From Nocardioides sp. (lineage in GTDB: Bacteria; Actinomycetota; Actinomycetes; Propionibacteriales; Nocardioidaceae), in the NCBI RefSeq assembly GCF_016462705.1, contig NZ_JAEMSS010000005.1:1-52213 (forward strand): a DNA stretch of 52,213 nt, written 5' to 3'. A program made the position numbers and the translations under genes. This document shows positions 1 to 8,716 of this stretch, one piece after another. Each line of letters starts with the position of its first letter. Position 1 is the first letter of the stretch. The notes under the pieces are model-generated. The model was not told the origin of the DNA and ran no database searches. It saw only the letters and a list, made by a program, of their open reading frames with translations.

Positions 1-2
1 GC

Positions 3-2042
3 CTCGACAACGTCATCGCCCACGCCGACCAGATCACCGGCAAGAAGGGCGAGGCGCTGCGCGAGCACCTCGGCGACGTGATCCGCAACCGGCACCTCAA
101 CGCCCTGGTCTGCGACCTCGAGCTCGACGCGGTGCCCCAGGACCTGGTCTGGACCTCGTGGGACCGGCAGGCGGTGCACACGCTGTTCGACGGGCTGGAG
201 TTCCAGGTGCTGCGCACCCGGCTGCTCGAGGCGATCCCGACCGAGGAGGACGCGGTCGACGAGGCCGGGTTCGACGTGAGCATGCGGGTGCTCGACACGG
301 GCGAGGTGGCCGGCTGGCTGGCCGAGCACGCCGGTTCGGGCGAGCGGGTGGGCCTGCATCCGCTCGGGCACTGGCGGGCCGGCACCGGTGACGTCACGGC
401 CCTGGCGTTCGCGACCGAGGCCGGAGCGGCCTACACCCCGACCGACCGGCTCGACCCGGCCGACGAGGCGGCCCTGGCCGCCTGGCTCGCGGACCCCGCG
501 CGCCCCAAGGTGATGCACGACGCCAAGGGCCCGATGCTCGCCCTCGCCGCCCGGGGGATGCCGCTGGCGGGACTCGAGCGCGACACGGCGCTGTCGGCCT
601 ACCTCGCCCGGCCCGACCAGCGTTCCTACGACCTCGCCGACCTGACGGTTCGCTACCTCAAGCGAGAGCTGCGGCAGGGGCCCGCCGACGACGGCCAGCT
701 CAGCCTCGACATGGGGGACGCGGCGGCAGGCGCGGTCGGCGAGACCGAGATGCTGCACGCCCGGGCGGTCCTCGACCTGGCCGCGGCCCTGGACGAGGAG
801 CTCGAGGAGCGGGGCGGGACCCGGCTGCTCACCGAGATCGAGCTGCCGCTCATCGACCTGCTGGCCCGGATGGAGCAGACCGGGATCGCGGTCGACGTCG
901 ACCAGCTCCAGTCGCTGGAGGCCGAGTTCGCCGGCCAGGTGAAGCTCGCCGCCGAGGAGGCCTTCGCCGTCATCGGCAAGGAGATCAACCTCGGCTCGCC
1001 CAAGCAGCTCCAGGTCGTGCTCTTCGACGAGCTCGGGATGCCCAAGACCAAGCGCACCAAGACCGGCTACACCACTGACGCCGACGCGCTGCAGCAGCTC
1101 TACGTCAAGACCGAGCACCCGTTCCTGCTCCACCTGCTCCGGCACCGTGACGTGTCCCGGCTGCGGCAGACCATCGAGGGCCTGCTCAAGACGGTGTCCC
1201 CGGACGGCCGGATCCGGACCACCTTCAACCAGCTGATCGCCGCCACCGGACGGCTCTCGAGCACCGACCCCAACCTGCAGAACATCCCGATCCGCACCGA
1301 GGAGGGCCGCCGGATCCGCGAGGGGTTCGTCGTCGGTAGCGGCTACGAGTGCCTGATGACCGCCGACTACAGCCAGATCGAGATGCGGATCATGGCGCAC
1401 CTGTCCCAGGACGCGCTGCTGATCGAGGCGTTCAGGTCGGGTCGCGACTTCCACTCCATCACCGCGTCCCGGGTCTTCGACGTCCCGGCCGACCAGGTCA
1501 CGGTCGAGATGCGCGCCAAGATCAAGGCGATGAACTACGGCCTGGCCTACGGGCTGTCCGCGTTCGGGCTCGGCGGCCAGCTCGGTATCGAGCCGAGCGA
1601 GGCCCGCGGCCTGATGGACGAGTACTTCGAGACCTTCGGCGGGATCCGTGACTACCTCGGCGGCATCGTCGACCAGGCCCGGCGCACCGGCTACACCGAG
1701 ACGATCATGGGCCGCCGGCGCTACCTGCCCGACCTCACCAGCGACAACCGGCAGCGCCGCGAGATGGCCGAGCGGATGGCGCTCAACGCGCCCATCCAGG
1801 GGTCGGCGGCCGACCTGATCAAGATCGCGATGCTCAACGTCGACCGCGCGGTCCGGGAGGCGGGCCTCGCCTCGCGGATGCTGCTCCAGGTGCACGACGA
1901 GCTGGTCTTCGAGGTCGCCGCGGGGGAGCGGGAGGCACTGGACGCCCTGGTGCGGGAGCAGATGGGGTCGGCCGCCGAGCTGCTCGTCCCCCTGGACGTC
2001 TCAGTCGGGACCGGGCTCAGCTGGCACGAGGCTGCCCACTAG
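3..2042 (+). CDS. polA: DNA polymerase I (5' end outside window)
   Basis: Family A polymerase for Okazaki-fragment processing and repair. The reading frame is open from the left edge (LDNVIAHADQITGKKGEAL), which matches the end of the 5'-nuclease domain, so the gene starts upstream; a GTG at 78 is internal. The middle region is a 3'-5' exonuclease-like fold in which the usual DTET-type metal-binding carboxylates are not visible (the corresponding stretch reads GLHPLGHW), so proofreading is probably absent, as in other actinobacterial PolA. The polymerase domain is intact: motif A TADYSQIEMR near nt 1360, motif B RAKIKAMNYGLAYG near nt 1513 and motif C QVHDELVFEV near nt 1888. It ends TAG at 2042 and is convergent with the flippase gene. 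Identity is certain; only the N-terminus is missing. Confidence 0.97.
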   Translation, partial: LDNVIAHADQITGKKGEALREHLGDVIRNRHLNALVCDLELDAVPQDLVWTSWDRQAVHTLFDGLEFQVLRTRLLEAIPTEEDAVDEAGFDVSMRVLDTGEVAGWLAEHAGSGERVGLHPLGHWRAGTGDVTALAFATEAGAAYTPTDRLDPADEAALAAWLADPARPKVMHDAKGPMLALAARGMPLAGLERDTALSAYLARPDQRSYDLADLTVRYLKRELRQGPADDGQLSLDMGDAAAGAVGETEMLHARAVLDLAAALDEELEERGGTRLLTEIELPLIDLLARMEQTGIAVDVDQLQSLEAEFAGQVKLAAEEAFAVIGKEINLGSPKQLQVVLFDELGMPKTKRTKTGYTTDADALQQLYVKTEHPFLLHLLRHRDVSRLRQTIEGLLKTVSPDGRIRTTFNQLIAATGRLSSTDPNLQNIPIRTEEGRRIREGFVVGSGYECLMTADYSQIEMRIMAHLSQDALLIEAFRSGRDFHSITASRVFDVPADQVTVEMRAKIKAMNYGLAYGLSAFGLGGQLGIEPSEARGLMDEYFETFGGIRDYLGGIVDQARRTGYTETIMGRRRYLPDLTSDNRQRREMAERMALNAPIQGSAADLIKIAMLNVDRAVREAGLASRMLLQVHDELVFEVAAGEREALDALVREQMGSAAELLVPLDVSVGTGLSWHEAAH

Positions 2043-2050
2043 CTTTCTAC

Positions 2051-2066
2051 CCCCGCGCTCGCGGGG
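2051..2066. terminator. GC-rich hairpin between convergent polA and flippase
   Basis: CCCCGC (2051-2056) pairs with GCGGGG (2061-2066) across a GCTC loop, 8 nt after the polA stop. No T-tract follows. It may act as a weak terminator for polA. The rest of the 104-bp gap (2043-2146) shows no gene. Confidence 0.45.
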
Positions 2067-2146
2067 CGCTCCCTCCGGTCGCAGATCCAGGCGTCCGTGG
2101 GATCGGGTGGCCGTCCTGTTGCTTGGTACCCCGGGAGCTTCGGCCC

Positions 2147-3412
2147 TCAGTCGGATCGATCGGTCAGCGTGGGAGTGGCCGGCCGTACCGTGGGCTGGCT
2201 GGCGGCCAGGGAGAACAGCGCCACGAACAGCACGCCGTCGACCGCGGCGACCAGCAGCACCAGCGAGGTGGCGAACGACATCGACAGGGCGAAGCCGACC
2301 AGCACGGCCAGCGCGGTCCAGATGATCAGGATCGCCCTGCCCTGACGGCGGGCCAGCGCCGAGTAGACCAGCAGCTGGAGCATGGCGAGCAGGGTGCCGA
2401 CGATCGCGAACTTCCAGAGGTCGTCCTTGATCGCGGAGAACTCGTCACCGCCGACGAACAGCAGCGCGAGGTCCGGGAGGAACAGCGTCGCCAGCACGCC
2501 GAGCGACCCGAGCGTCGCGGAGACGCCCAGCGCGAAGGCGAGGGTCTTGCGGGACGCACCCTGCTCCGACATCGACGGGAACGCGATGACCACGACGAAC
2601 TGCGGGAAGAAGAGGATCGCCTTGACCATGATCAGGCCACTGGCGTAGAGCCCTGCCTCCGAGTCGGACATCACCGCCCGCGCGATCAGGATGTCCGCGT
2701 TGGAGAGGGCGAAGAAGGCGAGCAGGGCCTGGCTGCTGGTGCCGACCTCGCGCATCAGCTCGAGGCCAGGGTGTCCCTCGGAGTGGAGGTGCTCCACCCG
2801 GGGCCGCCGGAGGGCGACCCAGCCGACGATCACCGGCACCCAGCTGCCCAGCGCGACGCCGAGCATCGCCGAGAACTCGCCGGGGCTGACCAGGATCAGG
2901 CCGGTACCGAGGATGATCCGGCCCAGCCCGGCGGAGAGGTAGACGAGCGCCAGCGGTTCCCAGCGGCGTTCTCCCTGCAGCACACCAGCCTGCGCGCCCA
3001 TGTAGGTCAGCGGTACCGCGGCGACACAGACCAGCAGCGCGGTGGGGAGGCTCTCCAGCCGCAGGACGTAGTTGAGGACCGGCGCCAGGACCAGGCAGAT
3101 GGCGCCCAGGCCGAGCGCGCTGCGCAGCCCGACGCCGAGCACGATCTGCTCGATCGCGACCACCTGGCCCGGGTGCGCCGCGATCCGGCGCGCCCCCGTG
3201 GCCTGCAGCCCGAGCGAGAGCACCGAGATCACGAGCAGCGCCCCCATCAGCGCGGAGAACGCGCCGTAGGCGTCCTTGCCGATGGTGTGGGCCGCGATGA
3301 TCGTGTAGCCGTAGGTCGTCACGTTCATGACGGCGATGGCGACGGCGATGACCGCGCTGCTGCGCAGGAATGCCCGGTCGAGCAGACGCGGTCGCGACTC
3401 GGTGCTCGTCAC
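2147..3412 (-). CDS. Polysaccharide/lipid-linked glycan flippase (Wzx/MATE-like)
   Basis: A 421-residue polytopic membrane protein with about twelve hydrophobic segments from residue 15 to near the C-terminus, typical of the oligosaccharide flippase superfamily (Polysacc_synt/MurJ-like). The start is the GTG at 3412-3410 (VTSTESRPRLLDRAFLRSS). This GTG overlaps the TGA of the upstream glycosyltransferase by 4 bp (GTGA), so the two are translationally coupled; an upstream extension of the frame is only a shadow of that gene. Pairing with a GT4 gene suggests transfer of a lipid-linked sugar or oligosaccharide across the membrane. The substrate cannot be read from sequence. The family assignment is strong and the specific cargo unknown. 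Confidence 0.85.
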   Translation of the reverse strand: MTSTESRPRLLDRAFLRSSAVIAVAIAVMNVTTYGYTIIAAHTIGKDAYGAFSALMGALLVISVLSLGLQATGARRIAAHPGQVVAIEQIVLGVGLRSALGLGAICLVLAPVLNYVLRLESLPTALLVCVAAVPLTYMGAQAGVLQGERRWEPLALVYLSAGLGRIILGTGLILVSPGEFSAMLGVALGSWVPVIVGWVALRRPRVEHLHSEGHPGLELMREVGTSSQALLAFFALSNADILIARAVMSDSEAGLYASGLIMVKAILFFPQFVVVIAFPSMSEQGASRKTLAFALGVSATLGSLGVLATLFLPDLALLFVGGDEFSAIKDDLWKFAIVGTLLAMLQLLVYSALARRQGRAILIIWTALAVLVGFALSMSFATSLVLLVAAVDGVLFVALFSLAASQPTVRPATPTLTDRSD

Positions 3413-4593
3413 TGCGCGAGTCTCGCACGCCCCAGGTCGCCCTCTTCCGGGTCCTGGGCGTCGATGCGACGGCCTTGCATGGCGGCGAGCAGGACCAGTG
3501 CGAACGACGTGCGCGTCTGGTCCCAGGAGAAGATCATGCAGCGTTCCCGAGCGGCCACGCCGAGCTGGGTGCGCAGTCCCGGCTCGGTGAGGAGCCGACG
3601 GGTCGCCTCCTCGAAGCCGGCCTGGTCGTCGACCAGCAGCCCGGACTCCCCGTCGGCGACCGACTCGCGGGTGCCGCCGGCCGACCGGTAGGCGACCGTG
3701 GGCGTCGCGTGCATGCCGGCCTCGGGGATCACGAGGCCCCACCCCTCCTTGATCGAGGGCAGGAGCAGCACCCACGAGCTCTCGTAGATCTCGTGCTTGC
3801 GCCGCTCGTCCACGTGCCCCTCGAAGACCACCGTCGAACCGGCCTCCCGGGTGCGGGCGTACTCGTGCAGCACGCCCTCCCACCACCCGGAGCCGACGAC
3901 GTGGAGCCGCAACCCCGGGAGCTCCTCGCGCAGCGCGAGCGCGGTGTCGATGGCGTGCTCGACCTGCTTGTGCGGCACGAGCCGGCCCACCACGGCAAGC
4001 GTCGGGACCGGGGCCTTGCCCCCCGACACGGGAACCGCGCGCTCGGAGCCGTTGTGCACCACGGCGATCCGTGGGCCGCGCACCCCCAGGGACCGCAGCT
4101 CGGTGCGGGTGGCCCGGGAGACGGCGACGTACTGGTCCCGCCGGTAGACGAACGGCGCCAGCCTGCTCTCGAGCCACCAGCCGACGCTGCTGAGCCGCCC
4201 GGGCACCGCCACCGGCCACTGCTCGCGGTGCACGTGGTGGACCAGGACGACGACAGGTGCCCGGGTGACCAGCCGGCTCCAGAACGGCAGCCCGTTGAGG
4301 ACGTCGACGACCACGTCAGGTGTCCCGAGGGAGCCGCGCAGCAGCGCCAGCATCCCCCGGAGGTAGACGCCGAACCGGCCACCGCGGCGGACGAACCGGA
4401 TGCCGTCGACGGTCTCGTCCGGTGGTGCTGCGGGATGGGCGGCGGTGAAGATCGTGACCCGCGCACCCAGCTCGACGAGCCCGGCGGCGACCATCTCGAG
4501 GTACTTCTCCGCCCCGCCACCCTCGGGGTGCCGGGTGTCGCGCCAGCTGAGGAAGACCACATGCTTCCCCCGCAGGGCCTCGACGTCACGCAC
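3409..4593 (-). CDS. GT4-type glycosyltransferase
   Basis: A cytosolic retaining glycosyltransferase of 394 residues with a GT-B fold. The N-terminal half has the acceptor-side motif HPEGGGAEKYLEMVAAGL (residues about 22-39). The C-terminal half has the nucleotide-sugar site: VGRLVPHKQVEHAI, then KEGWGLVIPEAGMHATPTVAY, the usual E-x7-E type motif. The GTG start at 4593 is supported by a TAGGGT -10 hexamer only 6 nt upstream, so the mRNA is probably leaderless. It overlaps the downstream flippase by 4 bp. It resembles the second GT4 at 11422-12600 (shared VVVLVHHVH, VGRLVPHK and EGWG motifs), so the two are likely paralogues flanking the AftD-like gene. Donor and acceptor are unknown. Confidence 0.88.
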   Translation of the reverse strand: MRDVEALRGKHVVFLSWRDTRHPEGGGAEKYLEMVAAGLVELGARVTIFTAAHPAAPPDETVDGIRFVRRGGRFGVYLRGMLALLRGSLGTPDVVVDVLNGLPFWSRLVTRAPVVVLVHHVHREQWPVAVPGRLSSVGWWLESRLAPFVYRRDQYVAVSRATRTELRSLGVRGPRIAVVHNGSERAVPVSGGKAPVPTLAVVGRLVPHKQVEHAIDTALALREELPGLRLHVVGSGWWEGVLHEYARTREAGSTVVFEGHVDERRKHEIYESSWVLLLPSIKEGWGLVIPEAGMHATPTVAYRSAGGTRESVADGESGLLVDDQAGFEEATRRLLTEPGLRTQLGVAARERCMIFSWDQTRTSFALVLLAAMQGRRIDAQDPEEGDLGRARLAQ

Positions 4594-4599
4594 GCGCGG

Positions 4600-4605
4600 A
4601 CCCTA
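4600..4605 (-). promoter_or_regulatory. -10 hexamer TAGGGT of the leftward GT4/flippase operon
   Basis: TAGGGT on the minus strand ends 6 nt before the GTG at 4593, the geometry expected of an actinobacterial leaderless promoter (TANNNT, transcription starting at the start codon). Confidence 0.5.
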
Positions 4606-4651
4606 ACCGGGCCGGGCGGCATCCGCGAGTTCCCGCGAGCACCCCGGCGTC

Positions 4652-4657
4652 TACCCT
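4652..4657 (+). promoter_or_regulatory. -10 hexamer TACCCT of the AftD-like operon
   Basis: TACCCT is followed by 9 nt and then the ATG at 4667, so the transcript would have a leader of at most a few bases. It lies in a 73-bp divergent gap shared with the TAGGGT at 4605-4600. Confidence 0.45.
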
Positions 4658-4666
4658 TGCCGGGCC

Positions 4667-7600
4667 ATGAGGATCCCCCGGCCCAGCCACCCCAGCTCCT
4701 GGGCCGCCGTCGGTGTCTACGTGATCCTGCTCATGGCAGCGATGCTCGAGCAGTTCGGCAAGACGACCAACGACACCAAGACGCCGCTCATCGAGGCGCC
4801 GGGCACCTTCCTGGAGGGCTCGCTGGGACTGTGGAACCCGCTCCTGAGCCTGGGTGAGCTGCAGAACCAGGCCTACGGCTACCTCTTCCCTCAGGGGCCG
4901 TTCTACCTGCTCGCCGACCTGGTCGACCTGGCGCCGTGGATCAGCGAGCGGCTCTGGTCGTGGCTGATCCTGGTCGCCGGCTGCGAGGGGGGCCGGCGGC
5001 TCGCCAGGTCGATGGCGATGTCTCCATGGGCGGCCTGGGCCGCCGGGATGGCGTACGGGCTCAACCCACGGGTGATCAGCCAGGTCGGGACCCGCACCGG
5101 CGAGATCCTCCCCATGGCCGCACTGCCCTGGGTGGCGCTGCCGATCGTCCTGGCGCTCACCGGCCGGCTCGGCGTCCGCCGGGCCGCGCTGCTCTCGGCC
5201 GCGGCCTACATGTTCACCGGTGCGCTCAACGCGACCGCGACGGTGGCGATCCTCCCGCTGGTGTTCATCACCATCGTGTGGGGTGTGCGCCGCCGACTGG
5301 TCGGGATCGGGCTGCTGGGCTGGTGGTGCGGGCTCGTCGTGCTCGTCTCGGTCTGGTGGGCGGCGTCGCTGATGAAGCTGCGCATCTACTCACCGCCGTT
5401 CTTCGACTACGTCGAGGACGCGGACGTCACGACCAAGACGACCGGTTACACCTCGGCACTGCGCGGCGCCTCGAACTGGATCATCTACAACGCCACCGGC
5501 GGCTACCCCACGTGGCCGGCCGGCTTCCAGCTGGCCTACGAGCCCTGGATGGTCGCGGCGAGCGGTCTGCTCGCCGCGCTCGGCGTGCTGGGCCTGGTGA
5601 CGTTCCGCTCGCCGTGGCGGACCCCGCTCGTGCTCTCCCTCATCCTCGGGATGGCCTGCCTCGTCGTCGGACACGCGGCCACGCTGGGCTCGCCCCTCGC
5701 CACCGCGGTGCGGGACATGCTCGACGGAGACTGGGACCTCTTCCGCAACGTCTCCAAGATCGACCCGATCGTGCGGCTGCCGCTCTCGATCGGCGTGGGC
5801 GCGGCGTTCGCGCAGGTGGCCGCCTGGGCCTCGGCCGACGCGCTCGCCGGTGTCCGTCGCCCCCGGGCCCGGCGTGTGGGCAGCCGCGTCGGCATCGCCG
5901 GGCTGACCTTCCTCGTGCTGCTGATGGCGCAACCCGCGGTGGCCCTCAACCTGAGGACCCCCGGCTGGACGGAGGTGCCGGACTACTGGCACCAGACCGC
6001 TGACTACCTGGAGAAGCAGGGCCCCGACACGCGAGCCTGGATCATCCCCGGCTCGGGTTTCGGCGTGCAGACCTGGGGCTGGACCATGGACGAGCCGATG
6101 TCGGCGGTCTCGGACGTCCCCTGGGTCACCCGGTCGCAGGTACCGCTGGTGCCACCCGAGACGATCCGGGTGCTGTCACGGCTGGAGGAGTTCCTCGCCT
6201 CGGGGGCCGGTTCCCCCAACCTCGGCGCCATGCTGGCCAGGCTGGGCATCAGCCACGTCGTCGTCCGCCATGACCTCGACCCGTCGCTGGCCGAGGCCAC
6301 CTCCATCAACCTGGTCGCCATCGCCATGGCCCGGTCGGAGGGTGTCTCGCCCGAGGTGAACCTCGGTGAGGCCGACTTCGGGCCGGCCATCGAGGTGTTC
6401 TCCGTCGACGACGAGACGGCTGGCGGGATCTCGGTGGTCCCGGAGGCCGAGACCGTCACCGTCGCGGGCGGGTCCGCGGACGTCGTCGACGCGGTGGGGC
6501 GCGACCTCGTGGCCCCCGACCAGGCGGCGATCGTGCGGGGCGACGACGGCTGGGACCGTCCCGCGGACGTCGTGGGCGACGCCTTCCGCCAGCGCGAGCG
6601 GAACTTCGGTCGGGTCCACAACGCGGAAGGCGCCGTGCTGGCACCGGGAGAGCCCCGGCACAGCACCCGGGTCGTGGGCAACTACCCGGGCAACCCCGGC
6701 TCGGAGCCGGTGACCGCCAGGTACTCCGTCGTGAGGTACGTCGACGCGTCGTCCTCGATGGCCTACACCGACGGCTTCGGTGAGGTGCGGCCCGAGAACG
6801 CTCCGTTCGCGGCGGTGGACGGCGACCGGTCCAGCGCCTGGCGCTCCGGCTTCCTGGAGGAGCCGGTCGGTCAGTGGCTCGACGTGCACCTCGCCGAGGC
6901 CCAGGAGATCGGTGTGGTCCGGGTGCTCACGACCGTGGCCAACCCGGTCGTGGGGGAGATCACCCGCCTGCAGGCCGAGGCCGGCGGACAGGTCCGCCGG
7001 GCCGAGGTCGACCCGTTCACCGGCCAGGCCGAGCTCGACCTCACCGGCGTCACCGACGACCGGCTCAAGCTGACCGTCCTGGCCGTCAACGAGGACCGCG
7101 GCGACGCGGCGGTGTCGATCCAGGACGTCGACATCGACGGCCCCGCCGCCGAGCGCACCCTCGTGGTCCCGACGGCGGAGACGGCTCCGGAGGCGGCGTA
7201 CGTGTTCACCGCGCAGCCGGAGGTGCGCGCGTGCATCACCACCCTGCTCGCCCCGGACTGCAGCTTCGGGCGCGGCCGGATGTCCGACGAGAGCGCGGGG
7301 ATCGACCGCACCTTCGACGTGGCGTCCGGGGGGCGGGTCCGACTGACGGGCACCGTCATCGCGAGACCCCGCCAGGCGGCCCAGCGGCTTCTCGACCCGA
7401 TCGGCGGGCCGGTCGTCGTCCGGGCCTCGTCGACCCTCGCTTCCGACCCCACGGTGTCCGCCCGGATGGCGTACGACGGGGCGGGCGCGACCAGCTGGAT
7501 CGCCGACCCGTTCGACCCGACGCCGACGCTCACCGTCGAGTTCGCCACACCGCGCACCCTCAGCAGGATCGGGGTGGCGCAGCCGGCACAGCCCGCCGTG

Positions 7601-8716
7601 ACACCCACCCAGGCGGTGCTCCGCAGCGGTGGCGAGGAACGGGTGGTCGACCTGGGTGACTTCGGGGCGTTCGAGCCCCTGAGGACGAGTCGGGTGACCA
7701 TCACCTTCCGCAACCCGACCCGCGGCCTCTCTCCCATCGGGCTCAGCGAGCTCTACCTCGGGCCGCGAGGGGTCACGCTGCCGTTCGACGGCGCCACCGA
7801 GACCGGGGCGCTGTGCGGCTTCGGCCCGGTCGTCGAGCTCGACGGGCAGCGCTACGACACCGCGGTGGACGGCTTCATGGGCAACGTGGTGTCCGCCGGC
7901 CCGCTCGACCTGGCGCTGTGCGACGACGAGGGCATCGCGATCGGCGAGCTCGACCTCACGCCGGGCGAGCACCGGTTGAAGGTGATCTCGACCGAGGAGT
8001 TCCAGCCCGTCGTCGTCGCCCTCCGGCCGGTCACCACACGGCCCGCCGCCGAAACCGCACGCGAGCTCACGGTGCACTCGGACGAGGCGAGCGAGCAGCG
8101 GCTGACACTCGGGGCGGGAGAGGCCTCCATCCTGCGGACGACCCGCAACTACAACACCGGCTGGGTCGCCGAGCTCGACGGGGAGACGCTGCCCGTGCAG
8201 CGGGTCGACGGTTGGGCCCAGGGCTGGCGGGTGCCGGCAGGTGACGGGGGATCGCTGGTCATCCGGTACGCGCCCGAGAGGTCCTACGTCGTGCTGCTCT
8301 TCTCCGGCCTGGCCGTCGCGTTGGGTGTCCTGCTGCTCGCGCTCGTGCTCCTGGTCCGGACCCGGCTCGCTGCGGAGCGCCAGCCCACCGGGGCGGGTCC
8401 TCGGGGGCGGTCGCGCGCGGCACTGGCCGGGCTCCTCGTCGTCGCGGGGCTGCCCGCCTGGGTGCTCGGCGGTGTACCGGCGGCCGCGGGGCTCGTCCTC
8501 GCGGCGGGGTTCGTGCTGATCGGACGACGCGGGCCTGCCCTGGCGGTGGCGGCCCTGCTCCTCGTCGCCGGTCCGGTGGTGGTGGCGGTGTCCCTGCACC
8601 TCGGCGACGGATTCGACCGACCGGTCGCTGATCTGCTGTCCGGCGCCGGACTGCTCCTCGCGCTGGGCAGCATCCTGGTCGCGCCCCGGCGCGGCGGGGA
8701 GACTGCCTCGACATGA
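4667..8716 (+). CDS. AftD-family membrane glycosyltransferase (DUF3367, arabinofuranosyltransferase-like)
   Basis: A 1349-residue GT-C type membrane protein. Residues about 12-420 hold many transmembrane helices. The first extracytoplasmic loop carries an acidic NDTK motif (D36), the position of the catalytic base in GT-C enzymes. A long extracytoplasmic region follows, including two discoidin (F5/8C)-like carbohydrate-binding modules near residues 690-800 and 915-1030 (FAAVDGDRSSAWRSGF and MAYDGAGATSWIADPF are the diagnostic strands). Three hydrophobic stretches close the protein after residue 1205. Size and architecture match mycobacterial AftD (Rv0236c), which adds alpha-1,3 or alpha-1,5 arabinofuranose from decaprenyl-phosphate-arabinose. 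Its stop overlaps the next ATG (ATGA). Whether this organism makes arabinan is unknown, so the donor sugar may differ. Confidence 0.86.
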   Translation: MRIPRPSHPSSWAAVGVYVILLMAAMLEQFGKTTNDTKTPLIEAPGTFLEGSLGLWNPLLSLGELQNQAYGYLFPQGPFYLLADLVDLAPWISERLWSWLILVAGCEGGRRLARSMAMSPWAAWAAGMAYGLNPRVISQVGTRTGEILPMAALPWVALPIVLALTGRLGVRRAALLSAAAYMFTGALNATATVAILPLVFITIVWGVRRRLVGIGLLGWWCGLVVLVSVWWAASLMKLRIYSPPFFDYVEDADVTTKTTGYTSALRGASNWIIYNATGGYPTWPAGFQLAYEPWMVAASGLLAALGVLGLVTFRSPWRTPLVLSLILGMACLVVGHAATLGSPLATAVRDMLDGDWDLFRNVSKIDPIVRLPLSIGVGAAFAQVAAWASADALAGVRRPRARRVGSRVGIAGLTFLVLLMAQPAVALNLRTPGWTEVPDYWHQTADYLEKQGPDTRAWIIPGSGFGVQTWGWTMDEPMSAVSDVPWVTRSQVPLVPPETIRVLSRLEEFLASGAGSPNLGAMLARLGISHVVVRHDLDPSLAEATSINLVAIAMARSEGVSPEVNLGEADFGPAIEVFSVDDETAGGISVVPEAETVTVAGGSADVVDAVGRDLVAPDQAAIVRGDDGWDRPADVVGDAFRQRERNFGRVHNAEGAVLAPGEPRHSTRVVGNYPGNPGSEPVTARYSVVRYVDASSSMAYTDGFGEVRPENAPFAAVDGDRSSAWRSGFLEEPVGQWLDVHLAEAQEIGVVRVLTTVANPVVGEITRLQAEAGGQVRRAEVDPFTGQAELDLTGVTDDRLKLTVLAVNEDRGDAAVSIQDVDIDGPAAERTLVVPTAETAPEAAYVFTAQPEVRACITTLLAPDCSFGRGRMSDESAGIDRTFDVASGGRVRLTGTVIARPRQAAQRLLDPIGGPVVVRASSTLASDPTVSARMAYDGAGATSWIADPFDPTPTLTVEFATPRTLSRIGVAQPAQPAVTPTQAVLRSGGEERVVDLGDFGAFEPLRTSRVTITFRNPTRGLSPIGLSELYLGPRGVTLPFDGATETGALCGFGPVVELDGQRYDTAVDGFMGNVVSAGPLDLALCDDEGIAIGELDLTPGEHRLKVISTEEFQPVVVALRPVTTRPAAETARELTVHSDEASEQRLTLGAGEASILRTTRNYNTGWVAELDGETLPVQRVDGWAQGWRVPAGDGGSLVIRYAPERSYVVLLFSGLAVALGVLLLALVLLVRTRLAAERQPTGAGPRGRSRAALAGLLVVAGLPAWVLGGVPAAAGLVLAAGFVLIGRRGPALAVAALLLVAGPVVVAVSLHLGDGFDRPVADLLSGAGLLLALGSILVAPRRGGETAST

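Noticed and set aside
6176..8599. 807-codon minus frame opposite the AftD-like gene
   Set aside because: Low-complexity H/R/D/G composition and total overlap with a well-supported gene.
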